Origin: Lojkania enalia
Taxonomy: Eukaryota; Ascomycota; Dothideomycetes; Pleosporales
DNA: 64,000 bases
Direction of reading: 5' to 3'
NCBI GenBank assembly: GCA_010094045.1
Contig: ML986681.1
Coordinates: 119,536 to 183,535, forward strand
In this document: in pieces, positions 10,437-19,911 of the stretch
Position numbering within the stretch: the first letter of the stretch is position 1
Layout of the letters: every line of letters begins with the position of its first letter
Made by a program: the position numbers and the translations under genes
Notes under the pieces: model-generated
Databases searched by the model: none
Seen by the model: only the letters and a program-made list of their open reading frames with translations
What the model was told of the DNA's origin: nothing

Positions 10437-13400
10437 ATGGAGGCCTTGCTGGACGGCCTCAATCCTGCTCAGAAGGATGCTGTCACCAGTCCAGCCTCCG
10501 TCCTTCAAGTACTTGCTCCTCCAGGTTCCGGTAAAACCAAAACATTGACAGCGCGCGTCGCGTATCTTATCAACCATGAACGATACCAGCCGTGGAACAT
10601 CATTGTGTGCACTTTCACTATCAAAGCTGCGCGAGAGATGAAAGAAAGGATTCGGGGTATGGTAGGAGATGGTATTGAAGCAAAGTTACTCTTGGGAACC
10701 TTCCATTCTGTAGCAAAGCGCTTTCTCGTCAAATATGGCCAAGAGATTGGGATCGATAGGAACTTTGGGATTGCAGACACGTCGGATAGCAAAGCTATCA
10801 TAAAACGCATAATATCCCGGCGACAATACACGGTTGAGCCCAGTATCGCTCGTTCTAGGATCTCCAAGTTAAAAGCGAAAGGCACATCAGCTGATGAATT
10901 TGCCGCTACCACGAAGGATGTCAACCAGCACGAATTTGCAAACGTCTACAGCGAATACGAAGCAACATTGAAAGCATCCAGTCTTCTCGACTATGATGAT
11001 CTATTATTACGATGCACAGATCTTCTTCAGAAGTATCCAGCCTGCGTCTCCACAATCCAAGCTGTGCTCATCGATGAATATCAAGATACAAACAATATCC
11101 AGTACAAGTTGATGAGGCTGATGGCTCAGGCCACAGAACACATTACTATCGTTGGAGATCCAGACCAGAGCATCTACAGCTTCCGTTCGGCCGAGATCAA
11201 GAATCTGCATCGTATGCGAGAGGACTATCCTAATTCAGTCGTTATTAATTTGGAGCACAATTATCGTTCATCGGGCTGCATTCTAAGTTCCGCGATGGCG
11301 GTCATTGAACAGGATGGAAGCAGGCCAGATAAACCATTGCTTCCAACGCACTGTGTCGGGGAGCAGCCGACTCTTCGCCACCTTGCAACGGCTAACATCG
11401 AAGCCCAGTGGATCGTTGAGGAAATCAACCGATCAATGACGCTCATGGCTGGTCTCGTCAGCTTTGTAGATTACGCGATCTTAGTGCGGTCTGCATCTTT
11501 ATCACTCTCTATAGAAAGAGCCCTCGGAAAGGCTGGAATCCCTTATCGCATGGTTGGAGGGACTCGATTCTTTGATCGCTCAGAGATCAAGATCGTGCTT
11601 GATTATCTCCGAGTGATTAATCAACCTAATCATAACGACGCCCTATTGCGAATTATTAACACACCTGCTCGAAAGATTGGGCCAGAAACTGTGAAAGCGC
11701 TAGTTGAAGAGGCGGAAATGCGACAGATGAGCTTGTGGACGCTGATACTGTATTATGCCCAAGGGAAAGCTAGACCACGAGCTAATATCTCACCGCAAGC
11801 GCAGAAGGGCATAGACGCATTTGTCAACGTTGTTCTCACCTCTCGTCGGAAGCTTTTCCCTGCTGAAGGAGAAGAGTGCATTCTCTTGGACCTCATCGGC
11901 CACGTCCTGCAGAAGATCTCTTTCGAAAAATACCTCAAAAGTACCCATAAGGACAATTGGCGGGATCGATGGGAGAACGTTGAGGAACTGGTGGCGCAGG
12001 CTACTCAAATGGCCGTCTCCCTTTTAGATGGGGAGGAGGTTGCGGATGACGCATTGCCGGTCGTTGAAGGTATTGAACAGAGACAGGAGACTGCTGCAGA
12101 TATTTTATCCAAGTTCCTCGCCAACGTCGCTTTGTCAACCGAAGTCGAACGGCCGGCTGGAGAAGAGCCGAACCAGGTGACGATTTCCACTATTCATGCA
12201 GCAAAAGGCCTCGAGTGGCCTATTGTCTTCATACCCGCGGTTTTCAATGGATCAATACCCCACTCCAGGGCTGAAGATCATGACGAAGAGCGAAGGTTGC
12301 TCTACGTCGGCATGACTAGGGCTCAAGGACTGTTGTATTTGAGCTGTCCACTTAAGCAGTCAGGGAAAGACGAGACAGCTCTATCTAGTTTTATCTCATC
12401 TCGAAGTATTCAAAAATTCTTCAGTCTCCGTGGACCATCCTTCGGATGCTCAGTCATCCAAGATCTGGCACAGATTCTTCGACGGCCTCTCCCGAGTGGC
12501 TCAGATATTCAGGCTGCTCGTGACCTGCTCGAGCGTATTGAAGATGACCTGTACCCTCTTCATAGGGAAGAGATCGATGGAGAAGATGAGCTATGGACAG
12601 CGCCAAACTCGAATAGCAGTGGGGCATACCCTCCTTTCAAACGGCGTAGGACGGAGCCTTCAATTACCGCCACAAGCGTTAAGGCCTCGGTAACGATGCA
12701 GGACACAGCGAGTTTCTCAATCTCAACAGCTAAAATGCAAATAGGGCATCATGGATTCACGAGTGCAAGTACACACTACAAGATAATGCAAGAGGCGAAA
12801 GCCATTGCTCAGCTTGCCAGTGTTCAAAACGCACCCAAAAAGAGAATCCATAAAGAGAAGATGACTGAGGCAAACGTTGTCCGCAAAAAAGATATAAAAC
12901 CACGTCCAGTTGGACAGGGCACCATCACCAACTTCTTTGTGAAATCAGCAAGTATGCTTTCTGAAGAGTCGAAAATACTTCCGGCGATCCCTTCAGATCC
13001 GCCTGTGCGCGTCCGCACGCAGTCCTCATTTTCGACTTATACACCGCTTAACGATATATCAAACGCCCAGAGTAATTCAGCAAGCAATCCAGTCCCTGTC
13101 TACAAGCCGTCAGCGTTCTCCTCTCACCGACCATGTAACATACCCATGGTTAGCAAACCAAAACGGCTCCCGCTCGAACCTGGAAACGAAGGACAGCGAT
13201 ATGTCCTACTTTCGAGCTCACCTATCAAACCTGAAGATGACCCTTCAAAGCTGGAGACACTAGACGTAGGAGACGACGAAGACCCGAGTACACCGAGGAG
13301 CCCGGCGAAAGCCATGCCGGCAACCATGGGTTCTTCCTTCATCGGGTTCCGTCCAGCTTCCACATTTCATAGTACATCCATGGGGCAGTTGCAGAATCAC

Positions 13401-13490
13401 GCTGTGTCGCAACGTAAAACGCTGGGTATGCGACGGAGTTTGCAAGGCTGGACTGTGAAGAGTCATCAACCACCGCGTCCGCGGTCATGA
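10437..13490 (+). CDS. UvrD/Rep-family (SF1A) DNA helicase, Srs2-like
   Basis: A single exon of 1,017 residues. The start is the ATG at 10437; upstream codons in frame lack an ATG. All SF1A helicase motifs are present: LAPPGSGKTKTLTARVA (Walker A, about 26-42), VLIDEYQDTN (Walker B, about 210-219), IVGDPDQSIYSFRSAE, INLEHNYRSS, VTISTIHAAKGLEWPIVFIP and ERRLLYVGMTRAQ (about 617-629). In fungi this nuclear 3'-5' helicase is Srs2, which removes Rad51 filaments and limits recombination at forks. Beyond the motor is a long Ser/Pro-rich tail. It holds QGTITNFF (827-834), which fits the PCNA-interacting PIP consensus Q-x-x-I-x-x-F-F and agrees with Srs2 being recruited to PCNA. Other UvrD-like helicases lack this tail, so Srs2 is the best assignment. 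Confidence 0.88.
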   Translation: MEALLDGLNPAQKDAVTSPASVLQVLAPPGSGKTKTLTARVAYLINHERYQPWNIIVCTFTIKAAREMKERIRGMVGDGIEAKLLLGTFHSVAKRFLVKYGQEIGIDRNFGIADTSDSKAIIKRIISRRQYTVEPSIARSRISKLKAKGTSADEFAATTKDVNQHEFANVYSEYEATLKASSLLDYDDLLLRCTDLLQKYPACVSTIQAVLIDEYQDTNNIQYKLMRLMAQATEHITIVGDPDQSIYSFRSAEIKNLHRMREDYPNSVVINLEHNYRSSGCILSSAMAVIEQDGSRPDKPLLPTHCVGEQPTLRHLATANIEAQWIVEEINRSMTLMAGLVSFVDYAILVRSASLSLSIERALGKAGIPYRMVGGTRFFDRSEIKIVLDYLRVINQPNHNDALLRIINTPARKIGPETVKALVEEAEMRQMSLWTLILYYAQGKARPRANISPQAQKGIDAFVNVVLTSRRKLFPAEGEECILLDLIGHVLQKISFEKYLKSTHKDNWRDRWENVEELVAQATQMAVSLLDGEEVADDALPVVEGIEQRQETAADILSKFLANVALSTEVERPAGEEPNQVTISTIHAAKGLEWPIVFIPAVFNGSIPHSRAEDHDEERRLLYVGMTRAQGLLYLSCPLKQSGKDETALSSFISSRSIQKFFSLRGPSFGCSVIQDLAQILRRPLPSGSDIQAARDLLERIEDDLYPLHREEIDGEDELWTAPNSNSSGAYPPFKRRRTEPSITATSVKASVTMQDTASFSISTAKMQIGHHGFTSASTHYKIMQEAKAIAQLASVQNAPKKRIHKEKMTEANVVRKKDIKPRPVGQGTITNFFVKSASMLSEESKILPAIPSDPPVRVRTQSSFSTYTPLNDISNAQSNSASNPVPVYKPSAFSSHRPCNIPMVSKPKRLPLEPGNEGQRYVLLSSSPIKPEDDPSKLETLDVGDDEDPSTPRSPAKAMPATMGSSFIGFRPASTFHSTSMGQLQNHAVSQRKTLGMRRSLQGWTVKSHQPPRPRS

Positions 13491-13823
13491 TCATTAAACG
13501 TGGTAGCACCAAATCTAGCTTGTGGAGGAGTTATCGTATCCTGGCCTGGTGTTAGCGGATGATTGGGTAGATTCCCGATTTACTTCAAATTAGCAAGATA
13601 TCAATTAGCGAGTCTATCTTCGAAAACATTGTATAAATAACTTCTCTTTATTTGACATATGCTTATTGCCCGAGAACCAATCTAACATACTAGCGTTATA
13701 GGTCAGGCTGTCGTCCATCGTAGTCCGCGTTCTGCTCCGCTAAATAGAACCCTACTTTGTAGATGCGTGGTGTCTAGGAAGGAACGTATGATCGATATAT
13801 GGGTCAAATAAAAACAAAAAAAA
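13491..13823. other. Helicase 3' flank, no gene seen
   Basis: AT-rich 3' flank of the helicase gene. The A-rich run just before 13824 is the T-rich Pol III terminator of the tRNA when read on the minus strand. Confidence 0.5.
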
Positions 13824-13910
13824 TACGAGAGGGGAGGATCGAACTCCCGACCTTCTGCGCTTTCATTCGCCAATGTAAAGCAGACATCATAACCACTAGA
13901 CTACTCTCGC
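13824..13910 (-). tRNA. tRNA-Val(UAC) with 14-nt intron
   Basis: Read on the minus strand: acceptor GCGAGAG pairs with CTCTCGT (one G-U), the D-arm has AGTGGTTA, the anticodon stem is TCTGC/GCAGA, and the T-arm is GGGAG-TTCGATC-CTCCC. The loop begins TT-TAC-A, so the anticodon is UAC (Val, GUA codons). About 14 nt of intron follow position 37 as usual for nuclear tRNAs, and C38 precedes the 3' half of the stem. A T-rich terminator lies immediately downstream on the minus strand. CCA is not encoded, as expected for a eukaryote. The intron limits are inferred from folding by hand. Confidence 0.85.
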
Positions 13911-14418
13911 GGCGGATGTTAACCTCGAATTACCATAAATGTGAAATTGTAAAATATATATGGAAGAAAATCTAAAGATTTTTTTTAACCCCAAAACAAG
14001 TCGTAAAAGCGGGACAGTGGGGATAATCGCACTGGTTCTCAGCGGCTGGACCAAATTAGGCTTAGTATCTTCAACACGGCAGATGCATCAACGAAAAGAA
14101 TATGTTCCTATTATACCAATATTTAGAATGGACACCAAGATTTGGAGAATCGAAAGATTTGAGTTGATCTAGATTGCAATTGTAATGTCAAAATACCCCT
14201 GTCAGTTTCGAGAAGGCACCAATCGATTGATTGGCTGAGGCTCCCCCTTATTGCCGCACTATTCCACCGGCGATGACGATGTCGACCAGTCAAGCTCCGC
14301 CTCGCGGTCAGCTACGCCAACTTCTCCCTTGTACAAAACGTGTAAGTCTCACTTGGAAAGACCGAAACTCTACACCTACACCCCAATTGCTCCCTCATTC
14401 CGTATTCTAGCACCGGCA
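13911..14418. other. Intergenic, no further gene seen
   Basis: Spacer between the tRNA and the probable mitochondrial protein. Codons upstream of 14419 are open in frame but hold no ATG. Confidence 0.45.
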
Positions 14419-15128
14419 ATGCCCTCCCGCGTGCAACCTACGTTGCGTACTCTCCTACGCACGTCAATCTTGCGTCCGCAAACAGCGACCCAGCTTCCAC
14501 GAACACTCCCACAACAGCACTCCCGCCGTTCAGCATCTCCACGACCGATCAATTGTCCACATTCCCGTAGCCTCTCTACATCTTCGACACAATGGACGCG
14601 CTCCACAACTCCATACTCACTATCTTCCGTCCGGACATTCACAAGGGCGAGTGCGAGACGGCGACCGAATGAGGAGCCCATCAGTGCGACGACGGACCCG
14701 GAGGCTGCGAAGATGATCGAGGAGGTTATTGAGCAGATACAGGATTTGTAATAGGCTCCATCTCCTTTACTTTCATCGTCATCTACGCTTCCACCTACTA
14801 CTTAATTCCTCAATCTCCCTCCTCTGTCAACATACTTCTCGATAGATTCGAGGAATACGGTTGCTAATGAGGAGCGTATAGATATGGCACCGCACGCGAC
14901 GAATTCGAAATGGCCTCAGAAGAAACAGAGAAAAACACGACTTATGCTGAAGGCGACCGGGCCGCTGCTCGCGAAGAACTGAGCAGGCTTTTGGAATACT
15001 ACAACGGCGTTTTAGAGGGGGCAGATAGGGCTGTATCGGAGGAGGTGAAAAGGAGAGTAGGACAGCGGATACGGGAATTAGAGCAAGCCGTCATCGCAAT
15101 GGAGGACGCCGCCTCTCATGGTGATTAG
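14419..15128 (+). CDS. Unknown fungal protein, probable mitochondrial precursor
   Basis: Exons 14419-14747 and 14882-15128 give 191 residues; the 134-nt intron has donor GTAATA, a TTGCTAATG branch and acceptor TATAG. The start is the first in-frame ATG. Residues 1-90 are rich in Arg, Ser and Thr and nearly lack acidic residues, which is the composition of a mitochondrial presequence. From about residue 100 the protein becomes charged and helical (MIEEVIEQIQDLYGTARDEF, then REELSRLLEYYNGVLEGADR and KRRVGQRIRELEQAVIAMED), consistent with a pair of amphipathic helices or a coiled coil. I do not recognise the family and give no function. The contrast between the two halves across a clean intron argues that it is a real gene. 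Confidence 0.6.
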
Positions 15129-15272
15129 AAAGAAAAACGCAAGCACAATAAAATATAACTATGTCCGAGCAGATATTTCCTAAACCAGTTGAACGCCATG
15201 TTGTCCCCGTGTCGGTAGTCCCTGGGTATCATAATTCAGAAAGATAATTTTCCTTAACACCATGCATCGTAT

Positions 15273-15775
15273 TCACTGCCTACCATCAACCTCCATCTCC
15301 ACATCCTGCTGCCGCTGCATACCTTCCTGAGGAACTTTCGTGAAGTAATCGAGAATGCTCTTCTGCCCCACCATGTCCTGCTGCGCTGGCTCCTTGTCCT
15401 CAGACATCATTGGCTTGGCATCCGGATTGCTCCTCTGGGCGTCAAAGAGCATGGTCAGGGTTCTCTCTATATCATTTACACATCAGCTACTGGACCGCTT
15501 TCAAAAGCAGAATAGGAATATTTACCGGCAATTGCGCGCTCATTGGGCTTGTCGTCGCGATGCCTCTTGCGCGTGCGACTATCAACCTCGGCTGCCAGGC
15601 GGGCGGCGTGGAATTCCCATGATCCGCTAAGGACTGGGCGCGCAGAGGGAGTATCGAGTTCCATTGATTCGCCTTGTGGGAGATTTGAGGGGGACGGAGC
15701 TTCAGGCGTTGAGGATGCGAAGCTGGAGGTTGAGACAGGCGATTCCTGGACATCTCTCTTGCGTTTGCCGGCCAT
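15273..15775 (-). CDS. Small basic nuclear protein with a consensus PIP box
   Basis: Minus-strand exons 15775-15526 and 15466-15273 encode 147 residues; the 59-nt intron has GTAAAT, a TAGCTGATG branch and TATAG. It begins MAGKRKRD, has a second basic patch RTRKRHR near residue 70 (both look like nuclear localisation signals), a WEFHAARLAAEVDSR segment, then ERTLTMLFDAQ. Residues 118-125 are QKSILDYF, a full PCNA-interacting motif (Q-x-x-I-x-x-Y-F). The rest is disordered and Ser/Pro- or Gln-rich. I do not recognise a named family. The motif and basic signals suggest a PCNA-associated regulator, which is inference. It is divergent from the MEMO1 gene and 1.8 kb from the Srs2-like helicase, which also carries a PIP motif. 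Confidence 0.65.
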
Positions 15776-16467
15776 TGTGACGGTATTGAGGAAGGTATTA
15801 TAGATCAAGAGGATAAGACTATTGAGCGGAAGATGTTGCGATTCTAAGTCTATCTTTGGCGAGTTCTAATGGCGTGGTTGGGCGGAGTGGGTGAGGCTGA
15901 TGATGAAATGTGGAGGCTGGCGCGGAAAGTCGCGAGACGCGTCTACGCGTGAGATGCATTCGCACGTGAGCCTATGCCAAGACCATTTTGTCCTTCACAG
16001 AGGGATCAGGATTGGACATGGTCGGAGAGCGTGGATCTGTTTATGCTGGCAGATTATTGTCTAACATTAATTAGTTCAGCGTTGTTGCTTCAAGGCGGAA
16101 AGGCATTGCTCCCTATTTCCAGCCCGCTCAACGGCGGGGTAGATTTCACTGCGATTCCACACCAGCAACCAGCAATCGGCGACTAGTTGACCTTCTATGC
16201 CACAGGCGAATACAAGGCCATCGACATTACATTATCTGCGGCACTACTCTATGCCGTCCGCTTATACAATCTGTGGCGCCTCAGTCCAAGCCACGGCTCA
16301 GTCCTCAACTCCCCCACCGAGCGCAGCTACGTAACCCCGCCCCTCAGATCACCGCCTGGGCATCACCGAGCACAAACAAGGCCTTCCCAAACGCGACAGG
16401 TCAGGACCATTCATACATTCGCTCTACCTCTCATCGATCATCACCTTCCCCTTTACCTTCTCTCGCT
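15776..16467. promoter_or_regulatory. Divergent promoter region, PIP-box gene and MEMO1
   Basis: About 690 bp between two divergently transcribed starts. No specific element identified. Confidence 0.4.
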
Positions 16468-17698
16468 ATGACTACCCGCGTAGCCTCCCATGCCGGGTCG
16501 TGGTACGCAGACAGCAAGTCGAAACTCTCCGGCCAACTCGACGACTGGCTCGACGCCGTTCCCCCTCAGACCATTCCTATTGGTACAGCCTCCGCTCGGC
16601 AAGGCCCCGTATCAATACCTGCGCAAGGAGCTCGAGCGATCATCGCACCGTACGCACAGAAAACCAACCAAGTGAATTGATTGAGAGCAGAGGCGCTCAT
16701 GGACAAGCAGGCACGCTGGATACGCATACTCTGGGCCTGCTGCTGCATGGGCATACAAGAGCATGGATTGGAGTAATGCGTACGCCTCCTTCTCCCTCGC
16801 CTCTATTCCTCCGTACTACGTTTTCCATGTCATGCTGACGTTGGGTTATCGTGGCCGGCAGCAAACGCATATTCCTCCTCGGCCCCTCGCACCACTACTA
16901 CCTTACCGGCGCCGCCACAACCTCACACGGCTACTACGCGACTCCGCTAGGAGCCTTGAAGATAGATACTCAGCTCACCAATGAGATAGCAAAGGAATGG
17001 GGACTAGAGCGGATGAACCAGGACGTGGATGAGGCAGAACATAGTCTCGAGATGCATCTTCCCTACATCTACAAAATGCTCTCTTTGTACGTCTCTTCAC
17101 CCACCTCCGAAACCCTTCACATAAATCCAGCCCTCCACTTCATCTCTCAAAGGAGGCCCAAACTCACGCTTTGATATTGCCTAGGAACTTCAAACCGGAT
17201 CAACCGTGGCCTCTCCTCGTACCAATAATGGTCGGCAACACCTCCCCCTCCACGGAGCAGAAATTGGGCTCCTTACTTTCTCCCCACCTCCCCGACCCAT
17301 CGAATCTCTTCATAATAAGCTCCGACTTCTGCCACTGGGGTTCCCGCTTCCGCTACACGTACTACCAGGCACCGAACCATTCCCCACAAATCTTACGCTC
17401 CTCATCCTCGGTCCCGAAATCCTATCCCATCCATGAATCCATCGCCGCGGTAGACAAGCAGAGCATGGATGCCGTTGAGTCCGGATCCCATAATGAGTTT
17501 TTGAAGCAGGTGGAAGAGACAGGGAATACGGTGTGCGGACGGCATCCGATTGGCGTGCTAATGGCGGCTGTGGAGGCTTGTGAAGGGCTCGAGGGAGGTG
17601 CTGGAATGTTTAGGTTTGTGAGGTATGAGAGGAGCTCATTGGTTGAGAGCCTGAGGGATAGTAGCGTTTCCTATTGCAGTGCGTTTGCCGTCTTTTAG
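16468..17698 (+). CDS. MEMO1-family protein (yeast Mho1/YJR008W type)
   Basis: Exons 16468-16649, 16711-16779, 16862-17086 and 17185-17698 join to 329 residues. All three donors are of the GTAC type (GTACGC, GTACGC, GTACGT). The family is related to class III extradiol dioxygenases. Its metal-site residues are visible: His in IIAPHAGYAYSGP, His in FLLGPSHHYYLTG, and the Asp-Phe-Cys-His of IISSDFCHWGSRF. Further hallmarks are EHSLEMHLPYIYK and VPIMVGNTS, plus GRHPIGVLMAAVEA near the end. The length equals that of human MEMO1 and yeast Mho1. The role in fungi is poorly defined; copper binding and redox functions have been proposed for the animal protein. The start MTTRVASHAGSWY is the usual N-terminus of the family. 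Confidence 0.92.
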
Positions 17699-18243
17699 GT
17701 GATCGGACCAGATTTTGAAAAGAAGGGGATTGGGGCGTATAGAGGATAGGTTTGGGCGAGGGTTACGGGGTTTGGGTGTGTGTGTGGTGGGACATCTAGG
17801 ATGTAAACATTTTTGTTCTATTCAAGGGTGGGGGAAGGTAGTCCATATTCGCCGTAGGGTTCTCCGGGTTAGGATAGCACTATAGAGATTCAATATTATC
17901 AAGGCTACTTCGGCCTTAAGTTCTACCAGTATATTTTCCGAGCAGGTTTTGTTCTACGGCTTGTGGTGAGCAATTTTGGGAAGCGATCTAGGTATCACCC
18001 AAGGCGACAATGCAAATCCTCACAATACCGACTGTGTAGTCAAATGGCCAATTATAACTTCATGGCTTTCGAACCGTGCTATCCAATTTCATGAGAAAAA
18101 CAGCCTTCGTGCATTCACTCCCTCAAACCCCCCCCCCAAAACGAAGTATTCAATCAAGTCCTCAAGACACTGCAACTCATACCCCGTCTCACCAACCGAA
18201 CAGGTGCCTCAGACCCCATGAACCGGACTGGACCCCCGTGAAA
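17699..18243. other. Convergent 3' intergenic region
   Basis: 3' ends of MEMO1 and the AAA ATPase meet here. A C10 tract lies at 18128-18137. No gene seen. Confidence 0.45.
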
Positions 18244-19911
18244 TCAAATCAAGTGATTCAGCGCATTCGCCCTGAAGACCACAGTCGGGTCCGAGGATCC
18301 AGTCTCCACAACTTCGTTAACTTTGGGCCATCGTTTCAATACGACAGAATGATGCTTAAGACTCATTTGTACTTCTGGTGCAGCGCGTGCCGCTCTGGTT
18401 GGAGGTTCCGGGATGATGGTTGGGGGCAGCGTTTCTTTGGCACTGGGCTGCGACGGCGTTGTCTTCTTCTCCTCCATCTCATCCCTTAAGATCTTTACCT
18501 GTTTCTTCATCTCCTTCCACAGGATCAATTTATCCAGATCCGGATCCTCATCGCTCGATACTCCCCAATCATCTACCCAGGGTCGAAGACCGCCGTTTTC
18601 TTGCGCCGCCAGCGGATCCTCAGGGCCAGACCACTTTCGCACCTCTTCCTCGCTCTTTCCACCCCGTGCGGCGATAGCAAGCAACGAAGCTACAAACGCC
18701 TCCTGCATATACGCAAAAGAGAAACCATTCGTAATTTCTGCAATCCGGTCACACAAGAGATCCGGAAACTCAATCTCGTCATTATCCTTCAGCTTTCCTT
18801 GCCAGAACCGCGCATACTCGACCCTCTCCGCAAAATTTGGGTCCGGGAAATAATACTTTCTATCGAAGCGGCTGGGCCGCTTCGAGATTCCTGGATCTAG
18901 ACGATCGAGATGGTTCGTCGATCCCACCATCAGAATACCGTCATTCGACTTCAGCCCATCGACCTCGTTAAGGAAATACGAGCGCACGGAATCACTAACG
19001 ATAGAATCCAGATCCTCGAAGACGAGATAGCACGGCGCTTCCTGCCGCGCTTTGGCAAAGATGGCACGGAGCGAGTACTCGGGCCCGGCATAGGACGTTA
19101 GCGTACGCACATACAGCGTCGGGACGGTCTGTTTGTTGTCCTTGACGCCGCGCTGGTACAAGCTGTGCATCATCGCTTTGATGCTGATCGTTTTGCCGTT
19201 GCCGGGGGGTCCGTAATAGATAATGCCACGTTTCCACGGAACCTTCAGCTTATCGTAGGTGGTCTGGCTATCAAAGAAATTCTCCACGTCAGCGATCAAT
19301 GCGCTCTTCATGCCCTCGTCGAGAATCACATCATCCCAACTACTCTTCTGCACTGAGTGCCACAGCTCCGCGCTCTTCTGCCAGTACCCCTGGTCAAAGA
19401 CCCAGACCTCGTTGTGCAGCTCGACGCCCCAGGCCGTTGCGTCACGAATCAGCTGGTCGGCGCTGTGGTTGTCTTTGGTCAGGATGTAGTGGTTTGTGAT
19501 TTCAGGGTACGACGACGTGCCATCACGGCCATTAGCAATGTACAGGAGAAACTCGTGGTGCTTCCATTTGTACAGGAATTTCGCAAAGATGACACGCTCC
19601 TGGATCACGCCGGGACGCTGGTCGAGCCTCCGAGCGGGTGGCACGTAGCTTCGCCATTTCAGGGACGCGCCATATACAGGGTCCTGGGCGGCGTCTTCGA
19701 CGGGTGTGGCGGTTGCGAAGCCGGCGGAAGCATATGCGAGCAGGTTGAATGGGCCGGGAGGAACGACAATGACGTCGAGCTCGGGGTATTGCTTGCGAAG
19801 CGATTCGACGAGGACGATGTCGGTGTTGACGCGCTGGGCGGAGGAATGGTAGAAATACTCGCGGGAAGTTTGGTCCTCGTGGGAATGAACGGTGAGGCTG
19901 TTGCCCGTCAT
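18244..19911 (-). CDS. BCS1-like AAA ATPase
   Basis: A single exon of 555 residues starting at the ATG at 19911. The N-terminal 200 residues form the extended domain seen before the AAA module in BCS1-like fungal ATPases. The AAA core has RGIIYYGPPGNGKTISIKAM (Walker A, about 231-250), CYLVFEDLDSIV (Walker B, about 290-301), LMVGSTNHLDRLDPGI (sensor) and RPSRFDRKYYF (arginine finger region). A Pro/Lys-rich tail follows from about residue 460. No transmembrane segment is obvious, unlike true Bcs1, which inserts the Rieske protein into complex III. It is therefore better called a BCS1-like AAA protein of unknown substrate than the Bcs1 orthologue. Its gene converges on MEMO1. Confidence 0.82.
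   Translation of the reverse strand: MTGNSLTVHSHEDQTSREYFYHSSAQRVNTDIVLVESLRKQYPELDVIVVPPGPFNLLAYASAGFATATPVEDAAQDPVYGASLKWRSYVPPARRLDQRPGVIQERVIFAKFLYKWKHHEFLLYIANGRDGTSSYPEITNHYILTKDNHSADQLIRDATAWGVELHNEVWVFDQGYWQKSAELWHSVQKSSWDDVILDEGMKSALIADVENFFDSQTTYDKLKVPWKRGIIYYGPPGNGKTISIKAMMHSLYQRGVKDNKQTVPTLYVRTLTSYAGPEYSLRAIFAKARQEAPCYLVFEDLDSIVSDSVRSYFLNEVDGLKSNDGILMVGSTNHLDRLDPGISKRPSRFDRKYYFPDPNFAERVEYARFWQGKLKDNDEIEFPDLLCDRIAEITNGFSFAYMQEAFVASLLAIAARGGKSEEEVRKWSGPEDPLAAQENGGLRPWVDDWGVSSDEDPDLDKLILWKEMKKQVKILRDEMEEKKTTPSQPSAKETLPPTIIPEPPTRAARAAPEVQMSLKHHSVVLKRWPKVNEVVETGSSDPTVVFRANALNHLI

Noticed and set aside
14376..14681. 101-codon minus-strand frame
   Set aside because: It lies opposite the Arg/Ser-rich presequence of the plus-strand gene, whose codon pattern creates the open frame.
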